In this document: piece by piece, positions 56,759 to 64,000 of the stretch
Numbering within the stretch: the first letter of the stretch is position 1
How the letters are laid out: each line of letters starts with the position of its first letter
Assembly: GCF_022346615.1 (NCBI RefSeq)
Contig: NZ_JAKRNS010000005.1
Span: 1-64,000 of the forward strand
DNA: 64,000 bases
Origin: Staphylococcus sp. ACRSN
Lineage (GTDB): Bacteria > Bacillota > Bacilli > Staphylococcales > Staphylococcaceae
Direction: 5' to 3'
The notes under the pieces: generated by a model
Told to the model about the DNA's origin: nothing
Database searches by the model: none
What the model saw: only the letters and a program-made list of their open reading frames with translations
Made by a program: the position numbers and the translations under genes

Positions 56759-57280
56759 TTAATTTCTATTTTTTATTCTACTTAATGAAACAGATGTAAT
56801 GCCTAAATAAGAAGCAATATAATGGTCAGGGACACGCTTTATAATTTCGCTGTTATTTTGTAATAGTTCTTGATAGCGTAATTCTGGAGAATTTTTAATT
56901 CTTGATAAAAACAAATGCATATAGTTGATAAATCTTTTACTCATAAATGCTATGAACTCTTTATTAATATCAGGTTCTTTATCAATTAATGTATCAAAAG
57001 TTTGTCTATTAATTTCAATTAGTACAGTATCTTCTATGGTTTCTATTGAAAAATCACTTGGTTGTTGAAGGTAGAAGCTTTCAAAAGATGATACAAATTG
57101 ATTTTCGAAAAAGAATTGTAGTGTAATGTCTTTACCATCATCATTATGCCAAAGTCTAAGTGCTCCTTTTTTCACGATATAAATACTATTTGCAACATCA
57201 CCTTCGTATAATACAGTTTCCTTTTTAGTAAAAGTAAGTTCGTTGAATAAATGCATATATTGTTGTAGTGATTTGATCAT
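56759..57280 (-). CDS. Crp/Fnr-family regulator
   Basis: A 173-residue protein with a cyclic-nucleotide-binding-like beta-barrel (about 15-110: ETVLYEGDVANSIYIVKKGALRLW) and a very short C-terminal helix-turn-helix (PDHYIASYLGITSVSLSRIKN). Such short forms, with no arginine for cAMP in the usual place, are common beside oxidoreductase genes in Firmicutes. The HTH is near the usual minimal length. It probably controls the monooxygenase through the palindrome at 56734. The ribosome site is weak (AGAGGTT at about 12 bases). Confidence 0.85.
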   Translation of the reverse strand: MIKSLQQYMHLFNELTFTKKETVLYEGDVANSIYIVKKGALRLWHNDDGKDITLQFFFENQFVSSFESFYLQQPSDFSIETIEDTVLIEINRQTFDTLIDKEPDINKEFIAFMSKRFINYMHLFLSRIKNSPELRYQELLQNNSEIIKRVPDHYIASYLGITSVSLSRIKNRN

Positions 57281-57409
57281 ATATTTAACCTCTAAATTTG
57301 GATGGAATTCATAATTCTTTTTATCAGTATAACACTGGAAAATATCGATTTATAATACAGAAATTAAATAATAATATATGATATAACAAATATAGTATTT
57401 AGTGCTGCT

Positions 57410-57985
57410 TTATTCATCTTTAAAAAACAGGTGTTTAGGAACTATTTTACTTAATACAGCTGATAATTCCTCAGGCGTTTCTTTCTGCCCATGATTTACC
57501 CACTCTTGGATAATACCGAATATCGCATTACTTAAAAATACAGTTAGATAATGTTTGTCAGTTTCTGAATAATCATTTGTATTAATCATAGGTAATACAT
57601 TTTTCTTAGCGTTAAGTTGTATTAAACGTTTAACTTGATTTTGTATATCAGCAGAACCATTATCAGAAATAAGTAACATTAATAATTCAGCATCGGTATT
57701 CCAAAATTGAATTGCTTTATAAAAGAAATCGGATAAAGATAAATCATTTACAGTTTCGAGTATGGGTTGTATTTTGTTCATTGTTTCAATTTGATATTTA
57801 TAAGCTAAATCATATTTATCTTTATAATGGAGATAAAATGTCCCCCTGCTAATATGACCTTCTTTACAGATATCTTTAACAGATATTTCGTCAAATTTAT
57901 TCTCTTTTAATAAGTTTTTAAGTGCATTAAGTGTATTACGTTTAGTCTTTAAGATACGAGCATCAGTCATGAGTTCTTCATTCAT
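57410..57985 (-). CDS. TetR-family regulator of an ABC exporter
   Basis: A 191-residue regulator with an N-terminal HTH (about 18-60: EISVKDICKEGHISRGTFYLHYKDK) and a helical ligand domain of the TetR_C type with IFGIIQEWVNHG. ATG 57985 follows TTAGGAGTG; the 58015 start lies before it. It is divergent from the ABC transporter operon, and two GACAC/GTGTC repeats flank the intervening promoter, as expected for a local repressor. Confidence 0.9.
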   Translation of the reverse strand: MNEELMTDARILKTKRNTLNALKNLLKENKFDEISVKDICKEGHISRGTFYLHYKDKYDLAYKYQIETMNKIQPILETVNDLSLSDFFYKAIQFWNTDAELLMLLISDNGSADIQNQVKRLIQLNAKKNVLPMINTNDYSETDKHYLTVFLSNAIFGIIQEWVNHGQKETPEELSAVLSKIVPKHLFFKDE

Positions 57986-58010
57986 TATATTCACTCCTAA
58001 AATATTAATA

Positions 58011-58108
58011 GACACTATTTGAAAAGTGTCTAATAGCGATGGATTCGGTGTTGATTTTACAAATTACGGGTATATAATCACATTATGCAACGAAATTGAC
58101 ACCGTGTC
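58011..58108 (+). promoter_or_regulatory. Promoter of ABC operon with two repressor sites
   Basis: TTGATT (58051-58056) and TATAAT (58073-58078) form the promoter with a 16-bp spacer. GACAC and GTGTC repeats occur at 58011-58030 (10-base centre) and at 58098-58108 (one-base centre, GACACCGTGTC), likely sites for the TetR protein. Confidence 0.65.
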
Positions 58109-58126
58109 TAATAAAGGAGAGGTAAT

Positions 58127-58855
58127 ATGAGTAATCATGTAATAGAGTTGAAAAATGCTACGAAATATTACGGTGATAAAAAAGTTTTAAATGATATCAA
58201 TATAGAATTATCTTCTGGAAAAATTTTAAGTTTAATAGGACCGAGTGGATCAGGAAAGACGACAACAATTAAATGTTTAATGGGTATGGAAAGTTTAAAT
58301 GAAGGTTATGCCAAAATATTTGATACTGATATACCTAATAGAAAATTATTAAATAATATTGGTTATATGGGCCAAAGTGATGCACTTTATGAATCTTTAT
58401 CAGCACGTGAAAACTTAGTGTTTTTTGGTAACTTAATGGGTTTGAAAGGTAAAGAATTAAAACAAGCAATTACAGATAATATGAAACTAGTTAATTTAGA
58501 GAATGAATTAGATAAAACTGTATCTAACTTTTCAGGTGGTATGAAACGTAGATTGTCACTTGCAATTACGCTGCTCGCTAATCCAAATTTAATTATTTTA
58601 GACGAACCAACTGTTGGTATAGACCCAAGTCTTCGAAAAGAAATTTGGAAGCAATTACGTGAATTAGCAAGTGAAGATAAGTCAGTGATTGTAACTACAC
58701 ATGTTATGGACGAAGCAGAACGTTGTGATTATGTTGGTTTAATCGTAAATGGTAAATTATTTACAATTGGTACACCACAAGAATTGAAAGAGAAATTTAA
58801 AGTTGATTCTATTGAAGAGGTATTTATTAAAGCAGAAATGGAGGTGAAATCATGA
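58127..58855 (+). CDS. ABC exporter ATPase
   Basis: A 242-residue ATPase of the drug-exporter (ABC-2) type. Walker A is GPSGSGKTT (about 38), the Q-loop GQSD, the signature NFSGGMKRR (about 137), Walker B LIILDEPTVGID and the switch His in VTTHVMDE. RBS AGGAGAGG before ATG 58127. It overlaps the permease gene by 4 bases (ATGA). Controlled by the divergent TetR repressor; the substrate is unknown but such modules usually export a toxic compound. Confidence 0.93.
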   Translation: MSNHVIELKNATKYYGDKKVLNDINIELSSGKILSLIGPSGSGKTTTIKCLMGMESLNEGYAKIFDTDIPNRKLLNNIGYMGQSDALYESLSARENLVFFGNLMGLKGKELKQAITDNMKLVNLENELDKTVSNFSGGMKRRLSLAITLLANPNLIILDEPTVGIDPSLRKEIWKQLRELASEDKSVIVTTHVMDEAERCDYVGLIVNGKLFTIGTPQELKEKFKVDSIEEVFIKAEMEVKS

Positions 58856-59946
58856 GATTTAAAGCAATATTTTTAAGAGTGACGAAAGAGTTACTGAGAG
58901 ATAAGCGTACATTAGCACTGATGTTGCTCGCACCTGTATTGGTACTGACTTTGATGTATTTCATTTTCGATACGAATAATGATGTAAATTTAAAAATTGG
59001 TGTAGATGAAAATGTTCCAAATAAAATTGTAGATGCATTACCTTCAGATAAAGTTAAAATTAAAGAATATGACTCACCAAGTTCGATTAAAAAGACAATT
59101 GTCAAATCAGACTTAGATGCATATATTGAGAAAAAAGATGACAAGCTTGATGTTACTTACAAAAATGAAGATCCTTCAAACACTGGAACAACAAAACAAT
59201 TACTAGGTAGCGCAATGCAAAAAAATAAATTACAAGATATGGCTAAAGTAATTAATAAAATACCAAGTAATTTGAAACAAGGTAACTCAGCCCAAGGAGA
59301 ACAAATTACAATAGATAGCCATTATTTATATGGTGATGCTGATAGCACTTATTTCGATAAGATGTTCCCAATTCTAATTGGATTCTTTGTATTCTTCTTC
59401 GTATTCTTAATTTCTGGTATTGCGTTACTTAGAGAACGTACGAAAGGTACTTTAGAAAGATTGTTAGCTACAGCAGTTAAAAGAAGTGAAATTGTGTTTG
59501 GTTATCTAGCTGGATATGGCTTATTTGCAGTACTCCAAACATTAATTATCGTATTTTACGCTATTTATTTATTGAAAATTGAAGTTGCTGGTAGTATTTG
59601 GTGGGTATTACTTATCAATATACTCATTGCTTTATCAGCACTTGCTATAGGTATCTTTGTATCAACGTTTGCAAACTCAGAATTCCAAATGGTGCAGTTT
59701 ATTCCATTAGTCGTAATACCTCAAGTATTTTTCTCAGGAATTATTCCATTGGATAGCGTTGCTGATTGGGTAAGTTCAATTGGTTATATCTTCCCATTAC
59801 GCTACGCAGGAGATGCGTTAACAAATGTTATGATTAAAGGTGAAGGATTTAGTTATATCTGGTTCGATATATCAATTTTATTAGTGTTTATTATTGGCTT
59901 TACGATTTTAAATATTATAGGACTGAAACGCTACAGAAAAGTGTAA
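58852..59946 (+). CDS. ABC-2 exporter permease
   Basis: A 364-residue membrane protein: an N-terminal helix (about 20-40), a large extracytosolic domain (about 45-165), then five helices (about 175-360) with ERTKGTLERLLAT between the second and third, the typical ABC-2 permease signature loop. It is coupled to the ATPase by start/stop overlap. Together they form a complete exporter. Confidence 0.92.
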   Translation: MRFKAIFLRVTKELLRDKRTLALMLLAPVLVLTLMYFIFDTNNDVNLKIGVDENVPNKIVDALPSDKVKIKEYDSPSSIKKTIVKSDLDAYIEKKDDKLDVTYKNEDPSNTGTTKQLLGSAMQKNKLQDMAKVINKIPSNLKQGNSAQGEQITIDSHYLYGDADSTYFDKMFPILIGFFVFFFVFLISGIALLRERTKGTLERLLATAVKRSEIVFGYLAGYGLFAVLQTLIIVFYAIYLLKIEVAGSIWWVLLINILIALSALAIGIFVSTFANSEFQMVQFIPLVVIPQVFFSGIIPLDSVADWVSSIGYIFPLRYAGDALTNVMIKGEGFSYIWFDISILLVFIIGFTILNIIGLKRYRKV

Positions 59947-60034
59947 GAAACGTATTTTGGTAAAAGGATTTTAATGATAATATGCAGCCTATCATTACTG
60001 AAAGATCTACAACAGAAAATTTCCAGTCAATAAA

Positions 60035-60068
60035 AACCAGTAAATGAGATTTAGATCATTTACTGGTT
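60035..60068 (+). terminator. Terminator of the ABC operon
   Basis: AACCAGTAAATGA and TCATTTACTGGTT form a 13-bp stem with an 8-base loop. Confidence 0.8.
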
Positions 60069-60207
60069 ATTTATATGCAATATTTCTTATTGTTTAATCG
60101 CTTTCTTAGGATGCATTGTTTCTACAGGGTTTTCACAAAATACTACACAAATAAGTATAACTTTATTTTGAGAATGGTGATTTTTATCCCAGTCACTTTA
60201 ACTTTGA

Positions 60208-61140
60208 CTAAGAAAAATTAGACTCTAATTGATGAATTTGATATGTAAGCATTTGATTGATAGGTGTAGCTATACCTAATTCTTGACCATATTTAACAAT
60301 TTGACCATTTAGGTAATCTATTTCAGTAGGTCTACCATTATTTAAATCTTGATACATAGATGGGAAATGTAATCCTTGTGCAGAATTTGGATACATTGCC
60401 GTAATAATATTTAATAATGTGTCTGCTTCAATTTGTATATTTTTGGCATGTGCAACTTCGACAATTTCATTAATAACCAAGGAGACCATGTTGTTAATTT
60501 GAGCATATGCACCAAATTCACCGATACGTTGATTTAATATTGTACAAAGTGGATTCAGTACACAGTTAACAGTCACTTTTGTCCAAATTGCTTCAAAGAC
60601 ATTTTCACTGATAACAGCATTTAAATTGGCATCGTTTAAGACCTGTGAAATGGTCTCGCTAATTTTATTATTAACGCCATTTGCGCATTGAAAATTGATT
60701 GATCCCGTGCCTTCTAATAGTAAATGACCCGGACCTTTCAATCCTGCAGACCACATCGTTACAGCTAAATAAATTTGATGAAGTGGCACAATTTTCGATA
60801 AACGTTCCTCGTGGCCTAAACCATTCATCATACTTAAAATTGCCGTATCTTCATGAATAGCGCCACCATTTTTTAAATGTTTTAACATTGATTCGGATTG
60901 CATTGACTTCGTTAATAAAATAATTAAATCATATGTATCGGTTACATTTTTAGATAAGATGGCCGGAATTTCTACAGAATATAAATCTGTTTCAGTTTGA
61001 ATTTTCATGCCGTTTTTATTTATATTTTGCACATGCAGTTCCCAATCATCGATCAGTGTTACATTGTGACCAGCTTGATGTAAAGCGACGCCAATCCTAC
61101 CGCCCATGGCTCCTGCACCAGCTACTGCAATTCTATACAT
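60208..61140 (-). CDS. panE: Ketopantoate reductase family protein
   Basis: A 310-residue NADPH-dependent reductase. It has the Rossmann loop GAGAMGGRIG at the N-terminus, LLTKSMQSE in place of the usual VK.. catalytic region, MNGLGHEE, the catalytic-type Lys in IWTKVTVNC (about 188) and the C-terminal helix segment with PSMYQDLNNGRPTEIDYLNG, which is highly typical of 2-dehydropantoate 2-reductase. It would make pantoate for coenzyme A. Being outside the panBCD genes, it could also act on another 2-keto acid. Start ATG 61140 after AAGGGGTG. Confidence 0.88.
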   Translation of the reverse strand: MYRIAVAGAGAMGGRIGVALHQAGHNVTLIDDWELHVQNINKNGMKIQTETDLYSVEIPAILSKNVTDTYDLIILLTKSMQSESMLKHLKNGGAIHEDTAILSMMNGLGHEERLSKIVPLHQIYLAVTMWSAGLKGPGHLLLEGTGSINFQCANGVNNKISETISQVLNDANLNAVISENVFEAIWTKVTVNCVLNPLCTILNQRIGEFGAYAQINNMVSLVINEIVEVAHAKNIQIEADTLLNIITAMYPNSAQGLHFPSMYQDLNNGRPTEIDYLNGQIVKYGQELGIATPINQMLTYQIHQLESNFS

Positions 61141-61469
61141 AATTGAACACCCCTTATAATAAAATGTTGATTTCAGAAAAATTAGATAACTATATATAAA
61201 ATAATAATAATATAGTGAAGTTTATTTTTGAAATAATTGGTTTGCTAATTGGGATAATAGTGAAAACGAGTATAAAATGATTTAATAGCAAAATATCATT
61301 AATAGCGTATATCTAATGTTAAATTAAAAAAAGTTTCATGTGAAACCTAATATAAAAAATATTAGTACTTTGAGGTTTATTGAGTTGATATAGAAATTTG
61401 ACACTGTATGAAAAAAGTAATAAATTGTACTTGTAACTAAAAACGATACATGTAAAAGGGGAGCGCTAA
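61141..61469. other. Intergenic region with parS-like palindrome
   Basis: No gene is supported. It contains the parS-like sequence at 61332-61347 and the ribosome site AAGGGGAGCG of the next gene. Confidence 0.4.
61332..61347. other. parS-like 16-base palindrome
   Basis: AGTTTCATGTGAAACC agrees at 13 of 16 positions with the ParB-binding consensus TGTTTCACGTGAAACA, and its inner 14 bases are a perfect palindrome. parS sites cluster near the origin, which suits the SCC-proximal location. A rival reading is a small minus-strand terminator, since seven T follow on that strand. Confidence 0.4.
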
Positions 61470-62321
61470 ATGAATATTTTACTAACAGGTGCAACTGGAA
61501 ATCTGGGTACACATATAACGGAACAGGCAATTGAAGCAAAGTTAGCGAATTTTAAAATTGGAGTTCGCAACATGGATAAGGTTCCATTGCAGTGGCAAAA
61601 AGAAGTGTCAGTTAGACAGTTGGATTATTTTAATGTGGATAGCATGGTAACAGCATTTAAAGAAATAGATTTAGTGGTATTTATCCCAAGCATTATCCAT
61701 CCATCATTTAAAAGGTTGCCCGAAGTTGAAAATTTAGTAACTGCGGCGAAAATAGCAGGTGTGTCTCATATTTTATTTATTGGATATTATGCAGACCAAC
61801 ACAATAATCCGTTTCACATGAGTCCATACTTTGGATATGCCGAAAGATTACTTGCATCCAGTGGCATTCCATACACATATGTCCGAATGGCAATGTATAT
61901 GGATCCGCTTGTCCCATACCTTACAGAACTTAAGAAAATTGGTAAGTTAATCTATCCTGCAGGTAATGGAAAAATCAACTATATTGCTAGAAATGACATT
62001 GCTAAAGGTGTTGTTGCAATACTGAAAAATAAAACGTATTTAGGCTCAAGATATTTACTTTCAGGTTATAGCTATACGATGGAAGAATTAGCTAAAATAT
62101 TAACGCATGTAAGTGGAACAAAAATTAGTTATGATCCAGTTTCATTAGAAACATTCGGAGAAATGTATGACGAACCAAAAGGCTTTGGTCCTTTACTTGC
62201 ATCAATGTATCAAGCTGGAGCAATGGGTCTGCTCGATCAACAATCAAATGATTTAGAACATTTGACTGGTGACAAACCAGAAACATTTGAAAGTTATTTA
62301 GAGAGAAATTATAGAGAATAG
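61470..62321 (+). CDS. NmrA-type NAD(P)H-binding protein (quinone reductase QorB-like)
   Basis: A 283-residue atypical SDR with the N-terminal GATGNLGTHI loop, an RN segment after strand 2 suited to NADP, VVFIPSI, ILFIGYY and YAERLLASSGIPYTYVRMAMYMD, as in QorB/NmrA-like quinone reductases. There is no classical YxxxK. The substrate is likely a quinone or another small electrophile. RBS GGGGAGCG before ATG 61470. It stands alone, followed by the terminator at 62456. Confidence 0.88.
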   Translation: MNILLTGATGNLGTHITEQAIEAKLANFKIGVRNMDKVPLQWQKEVSVRQLDYFNVDSMVTAFKEIDLVVFIPSIIHPSFKRLPEVENLVTAAKIAGVSHILFIGYYADQHNNPFHMSPYFGYAERLLASSGIPYTYVRMAMYMDPLVPYLTELKKIGKLIYPAGNGKINYIARNDIAKGVVAILKNKTYLGSRYLLSGYSYTMEELAKILTHVSGTKISYDPVSLETFGEMYDEPKGFGPLLASMYQAGAMGLLDQQSNDLEHLTGDKPETFESYLERNYRE

Positions 62322-62455
62322 CAAAAGCAATTTTTCATCATAATTTAAGTCAATGATTTGCCTAAATATGATATAAAGTAAATCAATATAAATAATCTAA
62401 TTGTTTATAATTTTAGACTATAATGTAGAAAAATATATAAGTTAAGACATATAAA

Positions 62456-62489
62456 AAAGCTAGTGATGAATGTTTCCATCACTAGCTTA
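62456..62489. terminator. Bidirectional terminator
   Basis: AAGCTAGTGATG and CATCACTAGCTT form a 12-bp stem, with A-run before and T-rich after; serves the csbD-like gene on the minus strand. Confidence 0.85.
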
Positions 62490-62503
62490 ATTGTATTTAT
62501 ATC

Positions 62504-62635
62504 TTAAAATTTATCTTTTAAATCTTTCGCTTTATCAGATGCTTGATCTTTTAATTGTTCTTTTTTCTCATCGTCATTTTTAACCTCTTCGGCTTTATCT
62601 TTCGCTTGATCTTTGAATTCATCAAATTTACTCAT
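62504..62635 (-). CDS. CsbD-like small stress protein
   Basis: A 43-residue, very hydrophilic protein of repeated Lys/Asp/Glu/Ala units (SKFDEFKDQAKDKAEE near the start, DQASDKAKDLKDKF at the end), the pattern of the CsbD family of general stress proteins. The ribosome site AAAGGAGG is optimal before ATG 62635. A sigma-B-type promoter lies 35 bases upstream, in agreement with the family's known stress control. It is shorter than the usual CsbD of about 60 residues. Its molecular role is unknown. Confidence 0.88.
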   Translation of the reverse strand: MSKFDEFKDQAKDKAEEVKNDDEKKEQLKDQASDKAKDLKDKF

Positions 62636-62669
62636 TATAAATGCCTCCTTTAAAAGTTATACTAATGTG

Positions 62670-62694
62670 TTTCCACTTTTAAAAGAAGTTAAAC
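62670..62694 (-). promoter_or_regulatory. Sigma-B-type promoter of the csbD-like gene
   Basis: On the minus strand, GTTTAA (62689-62694) is followed after 13 bases by TGGAAA (62670-62675). This fits the staphylococcal sigma-B pattern GTTTWW-N12-15-GGGWAW with one mismatch. Confidence 0.65.
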
Positions 62695-62859
62695 ATTTTA
62701 TATTAAAAATTAAATTAAAGTTTTTAAAGTTAGTCTTTTTGATTATCTATAATATAAACCAAATATGACAAATGTCACATTTAACTAATGACATATGGGA
62801 CTAATATATAAACGTTAATCTTGATAAAGTTAAAGCGAATTAAGAAAGGATGATTATGT

Positions 62860-63729
62860 ATGATATATGTTGAAAATATATCTAAACGCTTTGGAGAGCA
62901 TATAGTATTAAGTGATATAACGTTTAATATACAAAAAGGTATTTGTACAGCTTTTATAGGTAAAAATGGTGCTGGAAAATCTACATTACTTGATATTATC
63001 GTAGGTAACAAACAGCTAGATACTGGAAAAATAAGAGATGAATATAATTTATTAAATCCAGAACGTATGGCGATACTTTTCCAAAAATCACAATTTCCAA
63101 AGATGTTAAAAGTAAGAGAGTTGTTTAAACTGCATCAGTCTTTTTATAAAAAAGTAATTTCAATCGCGAAATTTCAAGAAATTACACAATTTGATGAACG
63201 ACAATTAGATCAAATGGCGGATAGTTTATCTGGAGGGCAGAAACGTCTTTTAGACTTTGCATTAACTTTAGTTGGTAGACCAGATTTTTTGATTATGGAT
63301 GAACCAACAGCAGCAATGGATATAGAAACTCGTGAACATTTTTGGGATGTTATTGCAGATTTAAAAAGTAAAGGTATGACGATTTTATATACCTCTCATT
63401 ATATAGAAGAAGTAGAGAGAATGGCAGATCATGTGGTATTACTGGACAAAGGTATTATTCAAATTAGTGATACTCCAGAAAATATAAGAAAGAATGGTAG
63501 TCATTCAATAATCAACATACCAAACCATTATCATAAAGCATTAGAAAATGTAGAGCATGAATGTCAAATCATAACAAATGGTCATTACTATAAAATTGAA
63601 ACAAAGGAAGTGGATAAAATAATCCATTATTTAATAGGTGAAAATGTTAATTTAAATGATATTGAAATTCATAAATCGTCACTATTGGATGTTATGTTTA
63701 ATAATAAAGATGGAGTGATTGAATTATGA
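62860..63729 (+). CDS. ABC exporter ATPase
   Basis: A 289-residue ATPase with Walker A GKNGAGKST (about 34-42), the Q-loop LFQKSQ, signature SLSGGQKR (about 124), Walker B LIMDEPTAAMD, and the switch His in YTSHYIEE. A C-terminal extension of about 75 residues follows the core, as in many bacitracin or lantibiotic-type exporters. RBS AAAGGATG. It overlaps the permease gene by 4 bases. Confidence 0.92.
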   Translation: MIYVENISKRFGEHIVLSDITFNIQKGICTAFIGKNGAGKSTLLDIIVGNKQLDTGKIRDEYNLLNPERMAILFQKSQFPKMLKVRELFKLHQSFYKKVISIAKFQEITQFDERQLDQMADSLSGGQKRLLDFALTLVGRPDFLIMDEPTAAMDIETREHFWDVIADLKSKGMTILYTSHYIEEVERMADHVVLLDKGIIQISDTPENIRKNGSHSIINIPNHYHKALENVEHECQIITNGHYYKIETKEVDKIIHYLIGENVNLNDIEIHKSSLLDVMFNNKDGVIEL

Positions 63730-64000
63730 TGTTAGCGTATCTACAGACTGAAATAAAAGTATTGTTTCGTAAGAAGTTGTATTTAATCATGTCGATATTT
63801 TTGCCAGTAGCATTTTATTTATTATTTACTTCCTTATTAGATTTACCATCATCAGAAGCACAGAAATTTTATAAAGAATATATGTATAGCATGACAGTTT
63901 TCAGTTTAATGAGCTTTTGTTTAATGTCTTTTCCTTTAGATATGATAGAGGAGAGATCAAATGGTTGGTTTAAACATTTAATGTCCACTCCATTAACTAC
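63726..64000 (+). CDS. ABC-2 permease, partial (runs off the window)
   Basis: The first 91 codons of a membrane permease: MMLAYLQTEIKVLFRKK, a hydrophobic helix (about 19-38), a short outer stretch and a second helix (about 50-68), then EERSNGWFKHLMSTPL, the start of the ABC-2 loop. It begins at ATG 63726 overlapping the ATPase stop. In staphylococci such pairs are often followed by a two-component system, which would lie beyond the window. Confidence 0.9.
   Translation, partial: MMLAYLQTEIKVLFRKKLYLIMSIFLPVAFYLLFTSLLDLPSSEAQKFYKEYMYSMTVFSLMSFCLMSFPLDMIEERSNGWFKHLMSTPLT

Overview
The window looks like chromosomal DNA of a Staphylococcus. It is AT-rich, has strong AGGAGG-type ribosome sites, encodes typical staphylococcal protein families, and carries a Sau3AI-like GATC restriction-modification pair. 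Several signs suggest it lies near the replication origin, just inward of the rlmH/SCC insertion area: an SCC attachment-site-like sequence at 1085-1112, a dus gene soon after it, and a parS-like palindrome at 61332. The species cannot be fixed from the sequence alone; two sugar-acid operons and a beta-glucoside operon hint at a coagulase-negative species.

Layout. 1-5800 is accessory DNA: a reverse-transcriptase pseudogene, the SCC-like site, the remains of a Ntox21-type polymorphic toxin with an intact putative immunity gene, and a GIY-YIG/DUF2075 ATPase coupled to a MazG-like pyrophosphohydrolase. It ends with a metallo-hydrolase and an HxlR regulator. 5900-14740 holds dus, a VOC protein and two MerR-controlled detoxification modules: a DHA2 pump plus aldo/keto reductase, and two NAD(P)-binding proteins plus an MFS pump. 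Both modules have the stretched 19-bp promoter spacer used by MerR-type activators. At 14846-15200 a SAM-I riboswitch with terminator controls a 60-residue protein of unknown function.

15542-31083 is a defence island of three parts, all on the + strand: (A) UPF1-like helicase, EVE-type McrB and McrC; (B) a tightly coupled trio made of a 975-residue protein with RNA-polymerase-alpha-CTD-like and sigma-region-4-like DNA-binding modules, a ParB-like protein and an SNF2-type ATPase; (C) a Sau3AI-like nuclease and its C5 methyltransferase. I do not recognise trio B as any named system, and it is the best candidate for something undescribed.

31229-46930 is carbohydrate metabolism. It starts with a LicT-type antiterminator, an RNA antiterminator/terminator switch, a beta-glucoside PTS permease and a 6-phospho-beta-glucosidase. 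A leftward operon follows for what appears to be an acylated amino-sugar acid (amidohydrolase, DgaE-like lyase, DgaF-like aldolase, KDG kinase, GntR regulator, GntP permease). A rightward D-galactonate operon (IclR regulator, kinase, aldolase, dehydratase, GntP permease) diverges from it. CcpA cre-like sites mark the leftward operon. A broken copy of the glucosidase 3' end at 46795 shows that the sugar-acid block lies between two related ends.

47-64 kb is ordinary staphylococcal core or accessory chromosome: oxidoreductases with TetR, Crp and TetR/ABC regulatory modules, a sirtuin, an NADH oxidase, MFS and ABC exporters, a ketopantoate-reductase family protein, a small CsbD-like stress protein with a sigma-B-type promoter, and the start of a second ABC exporter that runs off the window. 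No tRNA, rRNA, CRISPR array, transposase or integrase gene was seen.
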